Shown: piece after piece, positions 27,791-39,563 of the stretch
How positions within the stretch are numbered: position 1 is the stretch's first letter
How the letters are laid out: every line of letters starts with the position of its first letter
From: Nocardioides faecalis
GTDB taxonomy: Bacteria; Actinomycetota; Actinomycetes; Propionibacteriales; Nocardioidaceae
Assembly: GCF_018388425.1 (NCBI RefSeq)
Contig: NZ_CP074406.1
Span: forward strand, 930,001 to 994,000
DNA length: 64,000 nucleotides
Reading direction: 5' to 3'
Program-made: the position numbers and the translations under genes
Notes under the pieces: generated by a model
The model's input: the letters and a program-made list of their open reading frames with translations, nothing else
The model's database searches: none
What the model was told of the DNA's origin: nothing

Positions 27791-27809
27791 CGATAGATCA
27801 TATATCTCG
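27791..27809 (-). promoter_or_regulatory. Promoter and imperfect palindromic operator of MFS paralogue 1
   Basis: CGATAGATCATATATCTCG is an imperfect inverted repeat and a striking AT island in this GC-rich DNA. On the minus strand TATGAT (27802-27797) makes a -10 box about 40 nt before the start codon. A TetR- or MarR-type operator is likely; its sequence does not match the palindrome at 30137. Confidence 0.6.
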
Positions 27810-27849
27810 AACGGCGCGCGACGAACCAGACGGCGCGCGGACGCTCGGC

Positions 27850-29505
27850 TCACCCGACGTGGCCGCCCTCGGGGCTGTCGGTGGCCAGCTCGGTGTGCTT
27901 GACGTCGAGGAACAGCCAGATGACGACCGAGGCGAGAAGCATCATGGCCGCTCCGACGACGAAGGCGTGGGTGGCGCCCTCGGTGAAGCTGCTCTGATAG
28001 ATCGCCGCATCGAGCACGGTCAGGTCCGACCCCGGGACCGGGGCGCTCGGATCGCCCCCGTCGGCGGCCAGGCCCTTGCTCAGCGGACCGGCCACCTCGG
28101 CGGCGCGGCTGTTGGTGAAGTGCAGCGCCACGGTGCTCAGCGCCGCCAGGCCGAGGGCGCCACCGACCTGCTGCATGGTGTTCAGCACCCCGGAGCCGAT
28201 GCCGGAGTCCTGGGCCTGGACGTGGTGCACGGCGGTGAGGGTGAGGGGAACGAAGACCATGCCCATGCCGACCGCCATCAGGATGATCCAGGGGAACAGC
28301 GCGGTCCAGTAGTGGAGGTCCTCGCCGGCGGTGCCGCCCGCCGACAGTGTCTTCAGCACGGCGGCGGGGGAGTCGTCGACGTCGACGCGGGAGAACATGA
28401 ACAGCGCGGTGGCCGCCATCAGGGTGCCGATACCGGACACGTAGCGCGGGTCGATCCGGTTGACCAGGTTCGAGGACAGGCCGGCGCCGAACACGATGCC
28501 CACGGAGAACGGGAGGAAGGCGACGCCGGCGGTCAGGGAGCTGTAGCCGACGACCTGCTGGATCAGCAGGCTGAGGTAGAAGAACATCGCGAACATCGCT
28601 GCCGGGGCGAGCATCATCGCCGCGAAGCTGGTGGCGCGGGTGCGGTTGGTGAAGATCCGCACCGGCAGCAGCGGGTGCGCGACCCGGGACTCGATGACGG
28701 CGAACGTCGCCAGCAGCGCGACGCCGGCGGCCAGTGCCCCGATGGTCTGCGGGTGCCCCCAGCCGTAGGCCTCCTCGCCGGCGCGGGACAGGCCGAAGAC
28801 CAGGCCGAGCAGGCCCAGCGTTCCGGTGATCGCGCCGGGGATGTCCATCTGGCCGGGGTGGGACTCGGACTCGGCGAGCACCCGCGGCGCCATCGCCGCG
28901 GCGACCAGGCCGATCGGCACGTTGATCAGGAAGGTCAGCCGCCAGCCCTGGATGTCGACGCCGAGGAAGGTGTCGAAGCCGGTCAGCCAGCCGCCGAGGA
29001 TCAGGCCGACCGCCGCGCCCGCGCCGGACATGGCGGCATAGATGGCGAACGCGCGGTTGCGGGGCGGACCCGCCGGGAAGTTGGTGGTGATCAGGGCCAG
29101 CGCCGCGGGCGAGGCGAGCGCGGCGCCCAGCCCCTGCATGGCCCGCGAGCCCAGCAGCATCAGCTCGGTGGTGGCGAAGCCGCCGGTCAGCGAGGCGAGG
29201 GCGAACACCGCGAGGCCGAGCATGAAGATCCGGCGTCGGCCGTAGAGGTCGCCGAGCCGGCCGCCGAGCAGCAGCAGCCCGCCGAAGGCCAGGGCGTAGC
29301 CGGTGACGATCCAGGTCAGGTTGGCCTGGGAGATGTGCAGGTCGTTGCCGATGAACGGCAGGGCGATGTTGGTGATGGTGCTGTCCAGCACGACCATCAG
29401 CTGGGCGACCGAGATGACGACCAGGGCCCAGCCCAGCCGGGTCGTGGTGCCGGAGGCGGTGTCGGGTGTGGATGAGGCAGGCGGAAGAGACTCGGGGTGG
29501 GTCAC
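27850..29505 (-). CDS. MFS drug efflux transporter, DHA2 (EmrB/QacA) family, paralogue 2
   Basis: This 551-residue, fourteen-helix transporter has VLDSTITNIALPFIGNDL, GRLGDLYGRRRIF and GSRAMQGLGAALASPAALALI. It shares long identical stretches with paralogue 1, including VISVAQLM, GGLLLLGGRLGDL and ALASPAALALITTNFP. The start is GTG at 29505 after AAGGAA. It lies 25 bp after the TetR gene on the same strand and probably shares its transcript; the regulator is therefore a good candidate for controlling it. Confidence 0.88.
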   Translation of the reverse strand: MTHPESLPPASSTPDTASGTTTRLGWALVVISVAQLMVVLDSTITNIALPFIGNDLHISQANLTWIVTGYALAFGGLLLLGGRLGDLYGRRRIFMLGLAVFALASLTGGFATTELMLLGSRAMQGLGAALASPAALALITTNFPAGPPRNRAFAIYAAMSGAGAAVGLILGGWLTGFDTFLGVDIQGWRLTFLINVPIGLVAAAMAPRVLAESESHPGQMDIPGAITGTLGLLGLVFGLSRAGEEAYGWGHPQTIGALAAGVALLATFAVIESRVAHPLLPVRIFTNRTRATSFAAMMLAPAAMFAMFFYLSLLIQQVVGYSSLTAGVAFLPFSVGIVFGAGLSSNLVNRIDPRYVSGIGTLMAATALFMFSRVDVDDSPAAVLKTLSAGGTAGEDLHYWTALFPWIILMAVGMGMVFVPLTLTAVHHVQAQDSGIGSGVLNTMQQVGGALGLAALSTVALHFTNSRAAEVAGPLSKGLAADGGDPSAPVPGSDLTVLDAAIYQSSFTEGATHAFVVGAAMMLLASVVIWLFLDVKHTELATDSPEGGHVG

Positions 29506-29530
29506 GACGCTCGTTCCTTGAGGAGTGGGG

Positions 29531-33388
<3,858 letters not shown>

Positions 33389-33397
<9 letters not shown>

Positions 33398-33432
33398 GCG
33401 CCCCTGCGCTGAGCGGGCCCCTGCGCTGAGCG
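33389..33432 (+). repeat. Three copies of a stop-codon-spanning 12-mer
   Basis: CTGCGCTGAGCG occurs at 33389-33400 (contains the hydrolase stop TGA), 33404-33415 and 33421-33432. Confidence 0.85.
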
Positions 33433-33433
33433 A

Positions 33434-33871
33434 TCAGTGCGCGGGCGGCACCAGGGCGGCGACCCAGGCCGCCGCGTCGGCCGGCTCCAGGCGCGCGAGC
33501 GGCAGGCCGGGGCGGATCCGCGGCACGTCGGTGAGCCAGGCCAGGTCCGGCCCGGGCTCGGCCCGGATGCGACGCACGGTCCGCTTCACCAGGCCGCGCA
33601 GGCCCGCCTCCTCGTGCACGAGGTTCACCAGCAGGTCGGCGCGGGGGAGCAGGGCGGCCCGCCCGGCCTCGTCGGCGATCGGGGTCACCCAGCCCTCGAA
33701 CGCGGCCAGCCGTGCGAGGTCCTCGGGCCCGGACAGGTCGGTGGGCTCGACCAGCGGCAGGTCGAGGGCCTCGGCCAGGCGCTGGCAGAGGCTGGTGAGG
33801 GCGACCCCGGGCGTCCCCACGACGAGCACGCGCTGCGGGATCCGCGGCGGTGTCGGGGTGAGGGGGTGCAC
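33434..33871 (-). CDS. P-loop kinase-like protein with a degenerate Walker A motif
   Basis: The 145 residues resemble small FlaR/adenylate-kinase-like P-loop proteins: RVLVVGTPGVALTSLCQRLAEALDLPLVEPTDL fits the pattern GTPGxGKTTLxxRLAEALxLP in layout, but the Gly-Lys-Thr of Walker A is replaced by Ala-Leu-Thr. The part with ADLLVNLV and VKRTVRRIR matches the lid region. ATP binding is therefore doubtful. The start is GTG 33871, set by a TAGAAT box 7 nt upstream on the minus strand; it is back to back with gatC. Confidence 0.55.
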   Translation of the reverse strand: MHPLTPTPPRIPQRVLVVGTPGVALTSLCQRLAEALDLPLVEPTDLSGPEDLARLAAFEGWVTPIADEAGRAALLPRADLLVNLVHEEAGLRGLVKRTVRRIRAEPGPDLAWLTDVPRIRPGLPLARLEPADAAAWVAALVPPAH

Positions 33872-33878
33872 CCGGCGG

Positions 33879-33884
33879 ATTCTA
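33879..33884 (-). promoter_or_regulatory. -10 hexamer TAGAAT (minus strand), leaderless start
   Basis: On the minus strand TAGAAT is followed by 7 nt and GTG 33871. Only 17 bp separate it from the gatC -10 box, so the two divergent promoters must overlap. Confidence 0.55.
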
Positions 33885-33901
33885 GGCACGTGCCCGGCAC
33901 C

Positions 33902-33907
33902 TAGGAT
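33902..33907 (+). promoter_or_regulatory. -10 hexamer TAGGAT of the leaderless gatC start
   Basis: TAGGAT is followed by 7 nt (TGTCGGC) and ATG 33915. No ribosome-binding site is present. Confidence 0.6.
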
Positions 33908-33914
33908 TGTCGGC

Positions 33915-34214
33915 ATGTCTCAACTGTCCCGCGAGGAGGTGGCCCACCTGGCCGACCTCGCCCGGATCGACCTCGACGACGCCGAGCTGGACCACCTGGC
34001 CCCGCAGCTCAACGTCATCCTCGAGGCGGTCGCGTCGATCCAGGGAGTTGCCGGCGACGACGTCGTCCCCACCTCCCACCCGCTCCCGATGACCAACGTG
34101 TTCCGCGAGGACGTCGTGGTCCCCAGCCTCACCCCGGAGCAGGCACTCGCCGGCGCCCCGGAGGCGCAGGACCAGAAGTTCGCGGTCCCGCGGATCCTGG
34201 GGGACGAGCAGTGA
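33915..34214 (+). CDS. gatC: Asp/Glu-tRNA(Asn/Gln) amidotransferase subunit C
   Basis: This 99-residue GatC stabilises the GatCAB complex that converts Glu-tRNA(Gln) or Asp-tRNA(Asn) to the amidated forms. It shows [43 protein letters not shown] and the C-terminal [11 protein letters not shown]. The ATG at 33915 has a TAGGAT box 7 nt upstream, so the message is probably leaderless. gatA follows after a 76-bp spacer. Confidence 0.95.
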   Translation: MSQLSREEVAHLADLARIDLDDAELDHLAPQLNVILEAVASIQGVAGDDVVPTSHPLPMTNVFREDVVVPSLTPEQALAGAPEAQDQKFAVPRILGDEQ

Positions 34215-34290
34215 GCGAGCGCAGCGAGCGAACCATTCGACACAGCGCCGGGCGTGCCTCGTGCGCGCCCGGAGCGAAGCGAGGACGCGC
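34215..34290 (+). other. Repeat-rich gatC-gatA spacer
   Basis: The spacer holds AGCGAGCG twice in tandem (34217-34233 area), then AGCGAAGCGAG near its end. TGCGCGCC and GGACGCGC flank the latter and could form a hairpin just before the gatA start. Similar GAGCGAGCG motifs recur in other high-GC actinobacteria (recalled, not checked). Confidence 0.4.
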
Positions 34291-35808
34291 ATGAGCTGGA
34301 TCCACGCCACGGCCGCCGAGCAGGCCGACGCCCTGGCCGCCGGCGACGTCACCTCCGTCGAGCTGGTCCAGGCCCACCTCGACCAGATCGCGGCGACCAA
34401 CGACGGCCCCGACGGGCTCAACTCGTTCCTGCACGTCGACGCCGACGGTGCGCTCGCCCAGGCCAAGGCCTCCGACGCGCGCCGCGCGGCCGGCGAGCCG
34501 CTGCACGCCCTCGACGGCGTGCCGATCGCGATCAAGGACGTGCTGGCCACCGAGGGCCTGCCCACGACCGCCGGCTCCAAGATCCTCGAGGGCTGGGTCC
34601 CGCCGTACGACGGCACGGTGACCGCCAAGCTCAAGGCCGCCGGACTGCCGATCCTCGGCAAGACCAACATGGACGAGTTCGCGATGGGCTCGGCCAACGA
34701 GAACTCCGCCTACGGCCCGGTGAAGAACCCCTGGGACCACACCCGGATCCCGGGCGGCTCCGGTGGCGGCTCGGCCGCCGCGGTGGCCGCGTTCCAGGCC
34801 CCGCTGGCGATCGGCTCGGACACCGGCGGCTCGATCCGTCAGCCCGGCGCGATGACCGGCACGGTCGGGGTGAAGCCGACCTACGGCTCGGTGTCGCGCT
34901 ACGGCGTGATCGCGCTGGCCAACTCCCTCGACCAGCTCGGCCCGTGCACCCGCACCGTGCTCGACGCGGCGCTGCTGGCCGAGCTCATCGGCGGGCACGA
35001 CCCCAAGGACTCCACCTCGGTGCCGGGCCGGCTCGAGGGTCTCGTCGAGGCGGCGCGCTCCGGTGCCGCCGGCGACCTGAGCGGGGTGCGGATCGGCATC
35101 GTCACCGAGCTGCAGGGTGACGCGTGGAGCCCGGCCGTCGTGGAGCGCTTCGACGAGGCGATCGAGGTCCTCAAGGGCCTCGGCGCCGAGATCAGCGAGG
35201 TCAGCCTGCCCAGCTTCGTGCACGCGATGGCGGCCTACTACCTGATCCTGCCGGCCGAGTGCTCCTCCAACCTCGCCAAGTTCGACGCGATGCGCTACGG
35301 CCGCCGCGTCACCCCCGAGGGCTCGCCGTCGGCGGAGGAGGTCATGCGGGTCTCGCGCGACGAGGGCTTCGGCGACGAGGTCAAGCGTCGCATCCTGATC
35401 GGCACCTACGCGCTGTCCAGCGGCTACTACGACGCCTACTACGGCCAGGCGCAGAAGATCCGCACGCTGATCATCGAGGACTTCAAGCGTGCCTTCGAGT
35501 CCGTCGACCTGCTGGTCAGCCCGACCGCCCCGACCACCGCGTGGGCGCTGGGGGAGAAGACCGACGACCCGCTGGCCAACTACCTGCAGGACCTGGCGAC
35601 GCTGCCCGCCAACCTGGCCGGGGTGCCCGGCATCTCGATCCCCTCGGGGACCAGCAGCGCCGACGGCCTGCCGACCGGCATCCAGTTCCTCGCGCCGGTG
35701 CTCGAGGACGCCCGGCTCTACCGGGTCGGCGCGGCGCTGGAGGCCGCGCTGACGGCCACGTGGGGCGGCCCGCTCGCCCCCGCGTCGTACCGCAAGGAAG
35801 GTGAGTGA
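34291..35808 (+). CDS. gatA: Asp/Glu-tRNA(Asn/Gln) amidotransferase subunit A
   Basis: This 505-residue amidase-signature enzyme releases ammonia from glutamine for GatB. The catalytic triad is complete: Lys82 (AIKDVL), cis-Ser157 (GGSGGGS) and nucleophile Ser181 ([11 protein letters not shown]), with the family's 75- and 24-residue spacing. Start ATG 34291 ([11 protein letters not shown]) follows GAGGA; a GTG at 34261 in the same frame would read through the repetitive spacer. The end overlaps the gatB start (GTGA at 35805-35808). Confidence 0.96.
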   Translation: MSWIHATAAEQADALAAGDVTSVELVQAHLDQIAATNDGPDGLNSFLHVDADGALAQAKASDARRAAGEPLHALDGVPIAIKDVLATEGLPTTAGSKILEGWVPPYDGTVTAKLKAAGLPILGKTNMDEFAMGSANENSAYGPVKNPWDHTRIPGGSGGGSAAAVAAFQAPLAIGSDTGGSIRQPGAMTGTVGVKPTYGSVSRYGVIALANSLDQLGPCTRTVLDAALLAELIGGHDPKDSTSVPGRLEGLVEAARSGAAGDLSGVRIGIVTELQGDAWSPAVVERFDEAIEVLKGLGAEISEVSLPSFVHAMAAYYLILPAECSSNLAKFDAMRYGRRVTPEGSPSAEEVMRVSRDEGFGDEVKRRILIGTYALSSGYYDAYYGQAQKIRTLIIEDFKRAFESVDLLVSPTAPTTAWALGEKTDDPLANYLQDLATLPANLAGVPGISIPSGTSSADGLPTGIQFLAPVLEDARLYRVGAALEAALTATWGGPLAPASYRKEGE

Positions 35809-37310
35809 CGATGGCCGCCACGACCGAGCTGGTCGACTTCGACGAGGTGATCGCGAAGTTCGACCCGGCGATGGGCCTGGAGATCCACGTCGAGCTCAAC
35901 ACCAACACCAAGATGTTCTGCGGCTGCCCGACCGCGTTCGGTGCGGAGCCCAACACGCAGGTCTGCCCGACCTGCCTGGGCCTGCCCGGCGCGATGCCGG
36001 TGGTCAACCGCAAGGCGGTGGAGTCAGCGATCCGGATCGGTCTCGCGCTGAACTGCGAGATCGCCGAGTGGTGCCGCTTCGCGCGGAAGAACTACTTCTA
36101 CCCGGACATGCCGAAGAACTTCCAGACCTCGCAGTACGACGAGCCGATCGCCTTCGACGGCTACCTCGACGTCGACGTGGAGGGGGAGACCTTCCGCGTC
36201 GAGATCGAGCGCGCGCACATGGAGGAGGACACCGGGAAGTCCACGCACGTCGGCGGCTCGGACGGCCGGATCCACGGCGCCGACTACTCGCTGGTCGACT
36301 ACAACCGCGCCGGCATCCCGCTGATCGAGATCGTCACCCGGCCGATCCTGGGCACCGGCGACAAGGCGCCGCTGGTGGCCAAGGCGTACGTGTCCGCGAT
36401 CCGCGACCTGATCGTCGCCCTCGGTGTCTCCGACGCCCGGATGGACCAGGGCTCGATCCGTGCCGACGTGAACCTGTCGCTGGCGCCGAAGGGCTCCGGC
36501 GGCCTGGGCACCCGCTCGGAGACCAAGAACGTCAACTCGCTGCGCTCGGTCGAGCGGGCCGTGCGCTACGAGATGGGGCGGCACGCGGGCATCCTGCTCG
36601 CCGGCGGTTCGGTGCTGCAGGAGACGCGGCACTTCCACGAGAACGACGGCACCACCTCCTCGGGTCGTGAGAAGTCGGACGCCGAGGACTACCGGTACTT
36701 CCCCGAGCCCGACCTGGTGCCGGTCGCGCCGAGCCGGGAGTGGGTCGAGGAGCTGCGCGCCACCCTGCCGGAGAACCCCGCCGCGAAGCGGGTCCGGCTG
36801 CAGAAGGAGTGGGGCTTCAGCGACCTCGAGATGCGCGACACCATCGGTGCCGGGGCGCTCGAGCTGATCGAGGAGACCGTCGCCGCCGGCGCTGCCCCGC
36901 AGGCTGCCCGCAAGTGGTGGCTCTCCGAGCTGACGCGTCGTGCCAACGACACCGGCGTCGAGCTGGCCGAGGTCGGCGTGACGCCGGTGCAGGTGGCCGG
37001 CGTGCAGGCGCTGGTCGACACCGGCCGGATCAACGACAAGCTCGCCCGTCAGGTCTTCGACGGCCTGATCGCCGGCGAGGGCACCCCGGAGGAGATCGTC
37101 GCGGCCCGCGGGCTGGAGATCGTCTCCGACGACGGCGCGCTCTCGGCTGCCGTCGACAAGGCGATCGAGGCCAACCCGGACGTCGCGGACAAGATCCGCG
37201 ACGGCAAGGTCGCCGCCGCCGGCGCCCTCATCGGTGCGGTGATGAAGGAGATGCGCGGCCAGGCCGACGCCGGCCGGGTGCGCGAGCTGATCCTGGAGAA
37301 GCTCGCCTGA
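35805..37310 (+). CDS. gatB: Asp/Glu-tRNA(Asn/Gln) amidotransferase subunit B
   Basis: This 501-residue GatB binds the misacylated tRNA and carries out ATP-dependent amidation. It shows [19 protein letters not shown] with paired Cys (zinc), [11 protein letters not shown], the [13 protein letters not shown] segment, and a C-terminal YqeY-like domain (about 350-500). Start GTG 35805 overlaps gatA; ATG 35811 is equally possible. The sequence CTCGCCTG around the stop codon is repeated directly downstream (37302-37320). Confidence 0.96.
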   Translation: MTMAATTELVDFDEVIAKFDPAMGLEIHVELNTNTKMFCGCPTAFGAEPNTQVCPTCLGLPGAMPVVNRKAVESAIRIGLALNCEIAEWCRFARKNYFYPDMPKNFQTSQYDEPIAFDGYLDVDVEGETFRVEIERAHMEEDTGKSTHVGGSDGRIHGADYSLVDYNRAGIPLIEIVTRPILGTGDKAPLVAKAYVSAIRDLIVALGVSDARMDQGSIRADVNLSLAPKGSGGLGTRSETKNVNSLRSVERAVRYEMGRHAGILLAGGSVLQETRHFHENDGTTSSGREKSDAEDYRYFPEPDLVPVAPSREWVEELRATLPENPAAKRVRLQKEWGFSDLEMRDTIGAGALELIEETVAAGAAPQAARKWWLSELTRRANDTGVELAEVGVTPVQVAGVQALVDTGRINDKLARQVFDGLIAGEGTPEEIVAARGLEIVSDDGALSAAVDKAIEANPDVADKIRDGKVAAAGALIGAVMKEMRGQADAGRVRELILEKLA

Positions 37311-37320
37311 GCCTCGCCTG
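37302..37320 (+). repeat. Short duplication spanning the gatB stop codon
   Basis: CTCGCCTG at 37302-37309 (with the stop at 37308-37310) recurs at 37313-37320, followed by CTCCTGAGC. Confidence 0.6.
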
Positions 37321-37336
37321 CTCCTGAGCCCGTCCA

Positions 37337-37368
37337 CACCGCCCGCGGCCAGCTGGTCGCGGGCGGTG
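37337..37368 (+). terminator. Hairpin terminator after gatCAB
   Basis: CACCGCCCGCG (37337-37347) pairs perfectly with CGCGGGCGGTG (37358-37368) across a 10-nt loop. There is no T run. Confidence 0.65.
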
Positions 37369-37440
37369 CTGTGTCCCGGCGGCGTAGGGCCGGGTTCATG
37401 TTCCGCTCCCGCCGGACCGTGCTCGCCCTCCTCGGTGCCA

Positions 37441-37505
37441 CCCCGGTGGGCGAGCCTGTGCGAGACAACCGAGGTGGTTTCTGCAGGTCACAGGCGGTTT
37501 TCGGG
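37441..37505 (+). repeat. Possible dispersed repeat upstream of the HNH gene
   Basis: CCGGTGGGCGAGCCTGTGCG and the following AGAC resemble, with changes, the GGTGGTCGAGCCTGTCGAGACC-like intergenic repeat I recall from Nocardioidaceae. GGTGGTTTC and GGCGGTTTTC follow as a near-direct repeat around CTGCAGGTCACA. Identification is from memory only. Confidence 0.35.
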
Positions 37506-37543
37506 GGCCGGGTTCCGTCGGAGGGTCGGAGGAGAATCCAGGT

Positions 37544-38923
37544 ATGGATCTCAGGAGCAGCACCGCAGCAGCGGAGCACGACGGCCGTCCGGTCGCCGAG
37601 CTGCTCAACGTGCTGAGCGCCGGCGTCCGGCGCCGCGCCGACCTGATGATCGACGAGTGGGCCGCGATCGTCGCGTGGGCCGACCAGAACGTGGTCGACG
37701 CACCCGAGCACGCCGCCACGGTGCGCGACTCGTTCGTCGACACTGGTGTCCCCATCGCGGGGCCCGGTGCTCCGCTGGTCTCGGAGTTCCACTTGATGGA
37801 GCTCATTGCCGTGCTGGGTCGTTCACCCGACGGCGGCCGGGTCTACGTCGGGCGGATCATCGAGTGCGCCTGGCGGCTCCCTCTTCTCTACGGCCAGGTG
37901 ATGTCCGGGAAGGTCGCCACCTGGCGCGCCGAGCGCGTCGCGGACCTCACGCGGTCACTCAACCCGGATGCGGCGGCGTTCGTGGACCGGCAGGTCGCAT
38001 CGCGGGTCGGGCGCGTGGGGTGGGCGGAGATGGATCGCGTCGTGGCGACCGCGGTCCTCAGGTATGACCCTGTGGCCGCTGAGGCCCGCCGGAAGGAGGC
38101 CGCCGATCACCGGCACTTCGACGTCGGCGCGGCGAACGAGAACGGGCTGGCCGTGATCGGTGGTCTCCTCGACGCCGCCGACGCGGCCGACCTCGACGAC
38201 GCCGTCGGCCGGCGGGCGACGCTGCTGGGCCGGCTCGGTTCCGAGGAGTCGCTCGATGTGCGGCGGGCTGTCGCGGTCGGTGAGCTGGCGCGGAACGACC
38301 TCGAGCTGGACCTGCTCACCACCGACGAGGAGACCGGAGAAATGGTCGTCCGCTCGGCTGGTCGCAAGGCCGAGATCTCCGTGCACCTCACCGACACCAT
38401 GCTCAGCGAGGTCGTGGGTGACGGCGGCGAGCCGAACTCGGTCGGGCGCTGGCACGAGGGACGTCGGCCGGTGCTCAAGGAGCAGATCCGGGAGTGGCTG
38501 CGTACGGCCACCTCGATCAGCGTGCAGCCGGTGATCGACCTGGCCGACTGCGACCCGGTCGACCGATACGAGATCCCGCAGAGGCATCGCAAGCAGGTCG
38601 AGCTGCGCGACACCACCTGCTGTTTCCCCGGCTGCAGCAGGCGCGCCGAGCGCTGCGACCTCGACCACCGGATCCCGCACGCCGAGGGTGGCTCGACCTG
38701 CCCCTGTGACCTGCACCCGCTGTGCCGCCGGCACCACCGCGCCAAGACGCACTCCGGATGGCGGTACTTCGTCCTCATGCCGGGCCACCTGCTCTGGCGA
38801 AGTCCCCACGGCTGGTTCTTCCACGTCGGCCCGAACGGGACCCAGGCACTCGACCCACCCGGGCACTGGCCGGACGCGCTGGCCGATCCGGCACTCGAAC
38901 CCGGGCTCGACCCCGCCGCCTGA
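37544..38923 (+). CDS. DUF222 / HNH endonuclease domain protein (13E12-like)
   Basis: This 459-residue protein has an N-terminal DUF222 region (about 20-330) and a C-terminal HNH nuclease motif: CCFPGCSRRAERCDLDHRIPHAEGG ... CDLHPLCRRHHRAKTH (about 362-405), with zinc-type Cys pairs and the HNH His residues. Such proteins are multi-copy in actinobacteria (REP13E12 family in Mycobacterium) and may be remnants of mobile elements. Start ATG 37544 follows GGAGGAG by 9 nt. It stands between the gat operon and gene debris. Confidence 0.82.
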   Translation: MDLRSSTAAAEHDGRPVAELLNVLSAGVRRRADLMIDEWAAIVAWADQNVVDAPEHAATVRDSFVDTGVPIAGPGAPLVSEFHLMELIAVLGRSPDGGRVYVGRIIECAWRLPLLYGQVMSGKVATWRAERVADLTRSLNPDAAAFVDRQVASRVGRVGWAEMDRVVATAVLRYDPVAAEARRKEAADHRHFDVGAANENGLAVIGGLLDAADAADLDDAVGRRATLLGRLGSEESLDVRRAVAVGELARNDLELDLLTTDEETGEMVVRSAGRKAEISVHLTDTMLSEVVGDGGEPNSVGRWHEGRRPVLKEQIREWLRTATSISVQPVIDLADCDPVDRYEIPQRHRKQVELRDTTCCFPGCSRRAERCDLDHRIPHAEGGSTCPCDLHPLCRRHHRAKTHSGWRYFVLMPGHLLWRSPHGWFFHVGPNGTQALDPPGHWPDALADPALEPGLDPAA

Positions 38924-38940
38924 CCTGCACTCACTGGTGT

Positions 38941-39194
38941 GCCCCTATCGCACCGGCGGTCCTCGCCGCTGCCTCCGTGATCGGGGTCGTCAGCGTGACT
39001 GCCTGGTACGTCTTGAGGGAGACCGTCCGTGCCCGGTCCTGAAACGACGTCTGCGTCTCCTACGACATCGAGGTGCGACGGGATGCGCCGCTCGGGGACA
39101 GAGAACTGGTTGACGGTGCGTGCCAGAGCCCGAGTACGCGCGCTACATCGTCTGCGGGCAGAACAAGACGACCGTCGAACCTGTCTCCCACTGA
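38941..39194 (+). pseudogene. Broken gene for a small membrane-anchored protein
   Basis: One frame reads a helix-like segment (VLAAASVIGVVSVTAWYVL, RETVRARS) to a TGA at 39040-39042. Past that stop the same frame continues in a coding-like way (NDVCVSYDIEVRRDAPLG, DRELVDGACQ). A change of frame then gives PEYARYIVCGQNKTTVEPVS and a stop at 39192. No start codon stands at a sensible place. I read this as a decayed gene with one nonsense change and one frameshift; its family is unknown. Confidence 0.35.
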
Positions 39195-39360
39195 GCGACT
39201 CACCCACCGACGCACTTTCCGACGGCCCATCCGCGCCGCCGCCGCACAAGGACACCCCCAGTCAGACCCGCTCCGGCGCGCTGTCGTTCGCACCTCCACC
39301 GGCGGGCCGGTGGAACGTGAACCGATGGCGGCGCCGCGCCAGATCTGGAGTACGCTGCGC
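39195..39360 (+). promoter_or_regulatory. Promoter region of the B12 operon
   Basis: No coding signal is seen in this stretch. TACGCT at 39351-39356 is a good -10 box; transcription would start near 39363, right at the beginning of the riboswitch. No convincing -35 is visible. Confidence 0.4.
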
Positions 39361-39476
39361 GGGACAACATCACCACGTCCTTGGTGGGGAAAGCCGGTGC
39401 GAATCCGGCGCTGACCCGCAACCGTGAGCGTCATTCCAGGACCGAGTCCTGGGCAGGCGCGAGCCGGAGCACCCGC
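39361..39476 (+). ncRNA. Cobalamin riboswitch (aptamer)
   Basis: The conserved core is plain: GGGGAAAGCCGGTGCGAATC followed by CGGCGCTGACCCGCAACCG, matching the GGGAA-GGUG-AA-UCC-GC-CCCGC-AC pattern of the B12 riboswitch, and later GAGCCGGAGCACCCGCC, the equivalent of the closing CAGGAGACCUGCC segment. Between them is a perfect hairpin (CCAGGAC/GTCCTGG, about 39436-39452). The aptamer is compact, about 110 nt. It precedes the five-gene ECF operon, so high cobalamin should lower its expression. Confidence 0.9.
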
Positions 39477-39513
39477 CCCGTGACGTCCTGACACCAACGC
39501 TGTCGTGGAAAGC

Positions 39514-39544
39514 AGCAGGTCGGGGGGACAGCCCTCTTCCTGCT
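39514..39544 (+). promoter_or_regulatory. Expression-platform hairpin of the cobalamin riboswitch
   Basis: AGCAGG (39514-39519) pairs with CCTGCT (39539-39544), with inner GGG/CCC pairing. No T run follows, and the ribosome-binding site GGAAGGA is at 39554-39560, so control of translation initiation is more likely than termination. Confidence 0.45.
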
Positions 39545-39563
39545 CGTGCAGCGGGAAGGAACC

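Noticed and set aside
37366..38067. Gene upstream of and overlapping the DUF222-HNH gene
   Set aside because: It is an out-of-frame shadow of the HNH gene with Arg-rich content and no recognisable motif.
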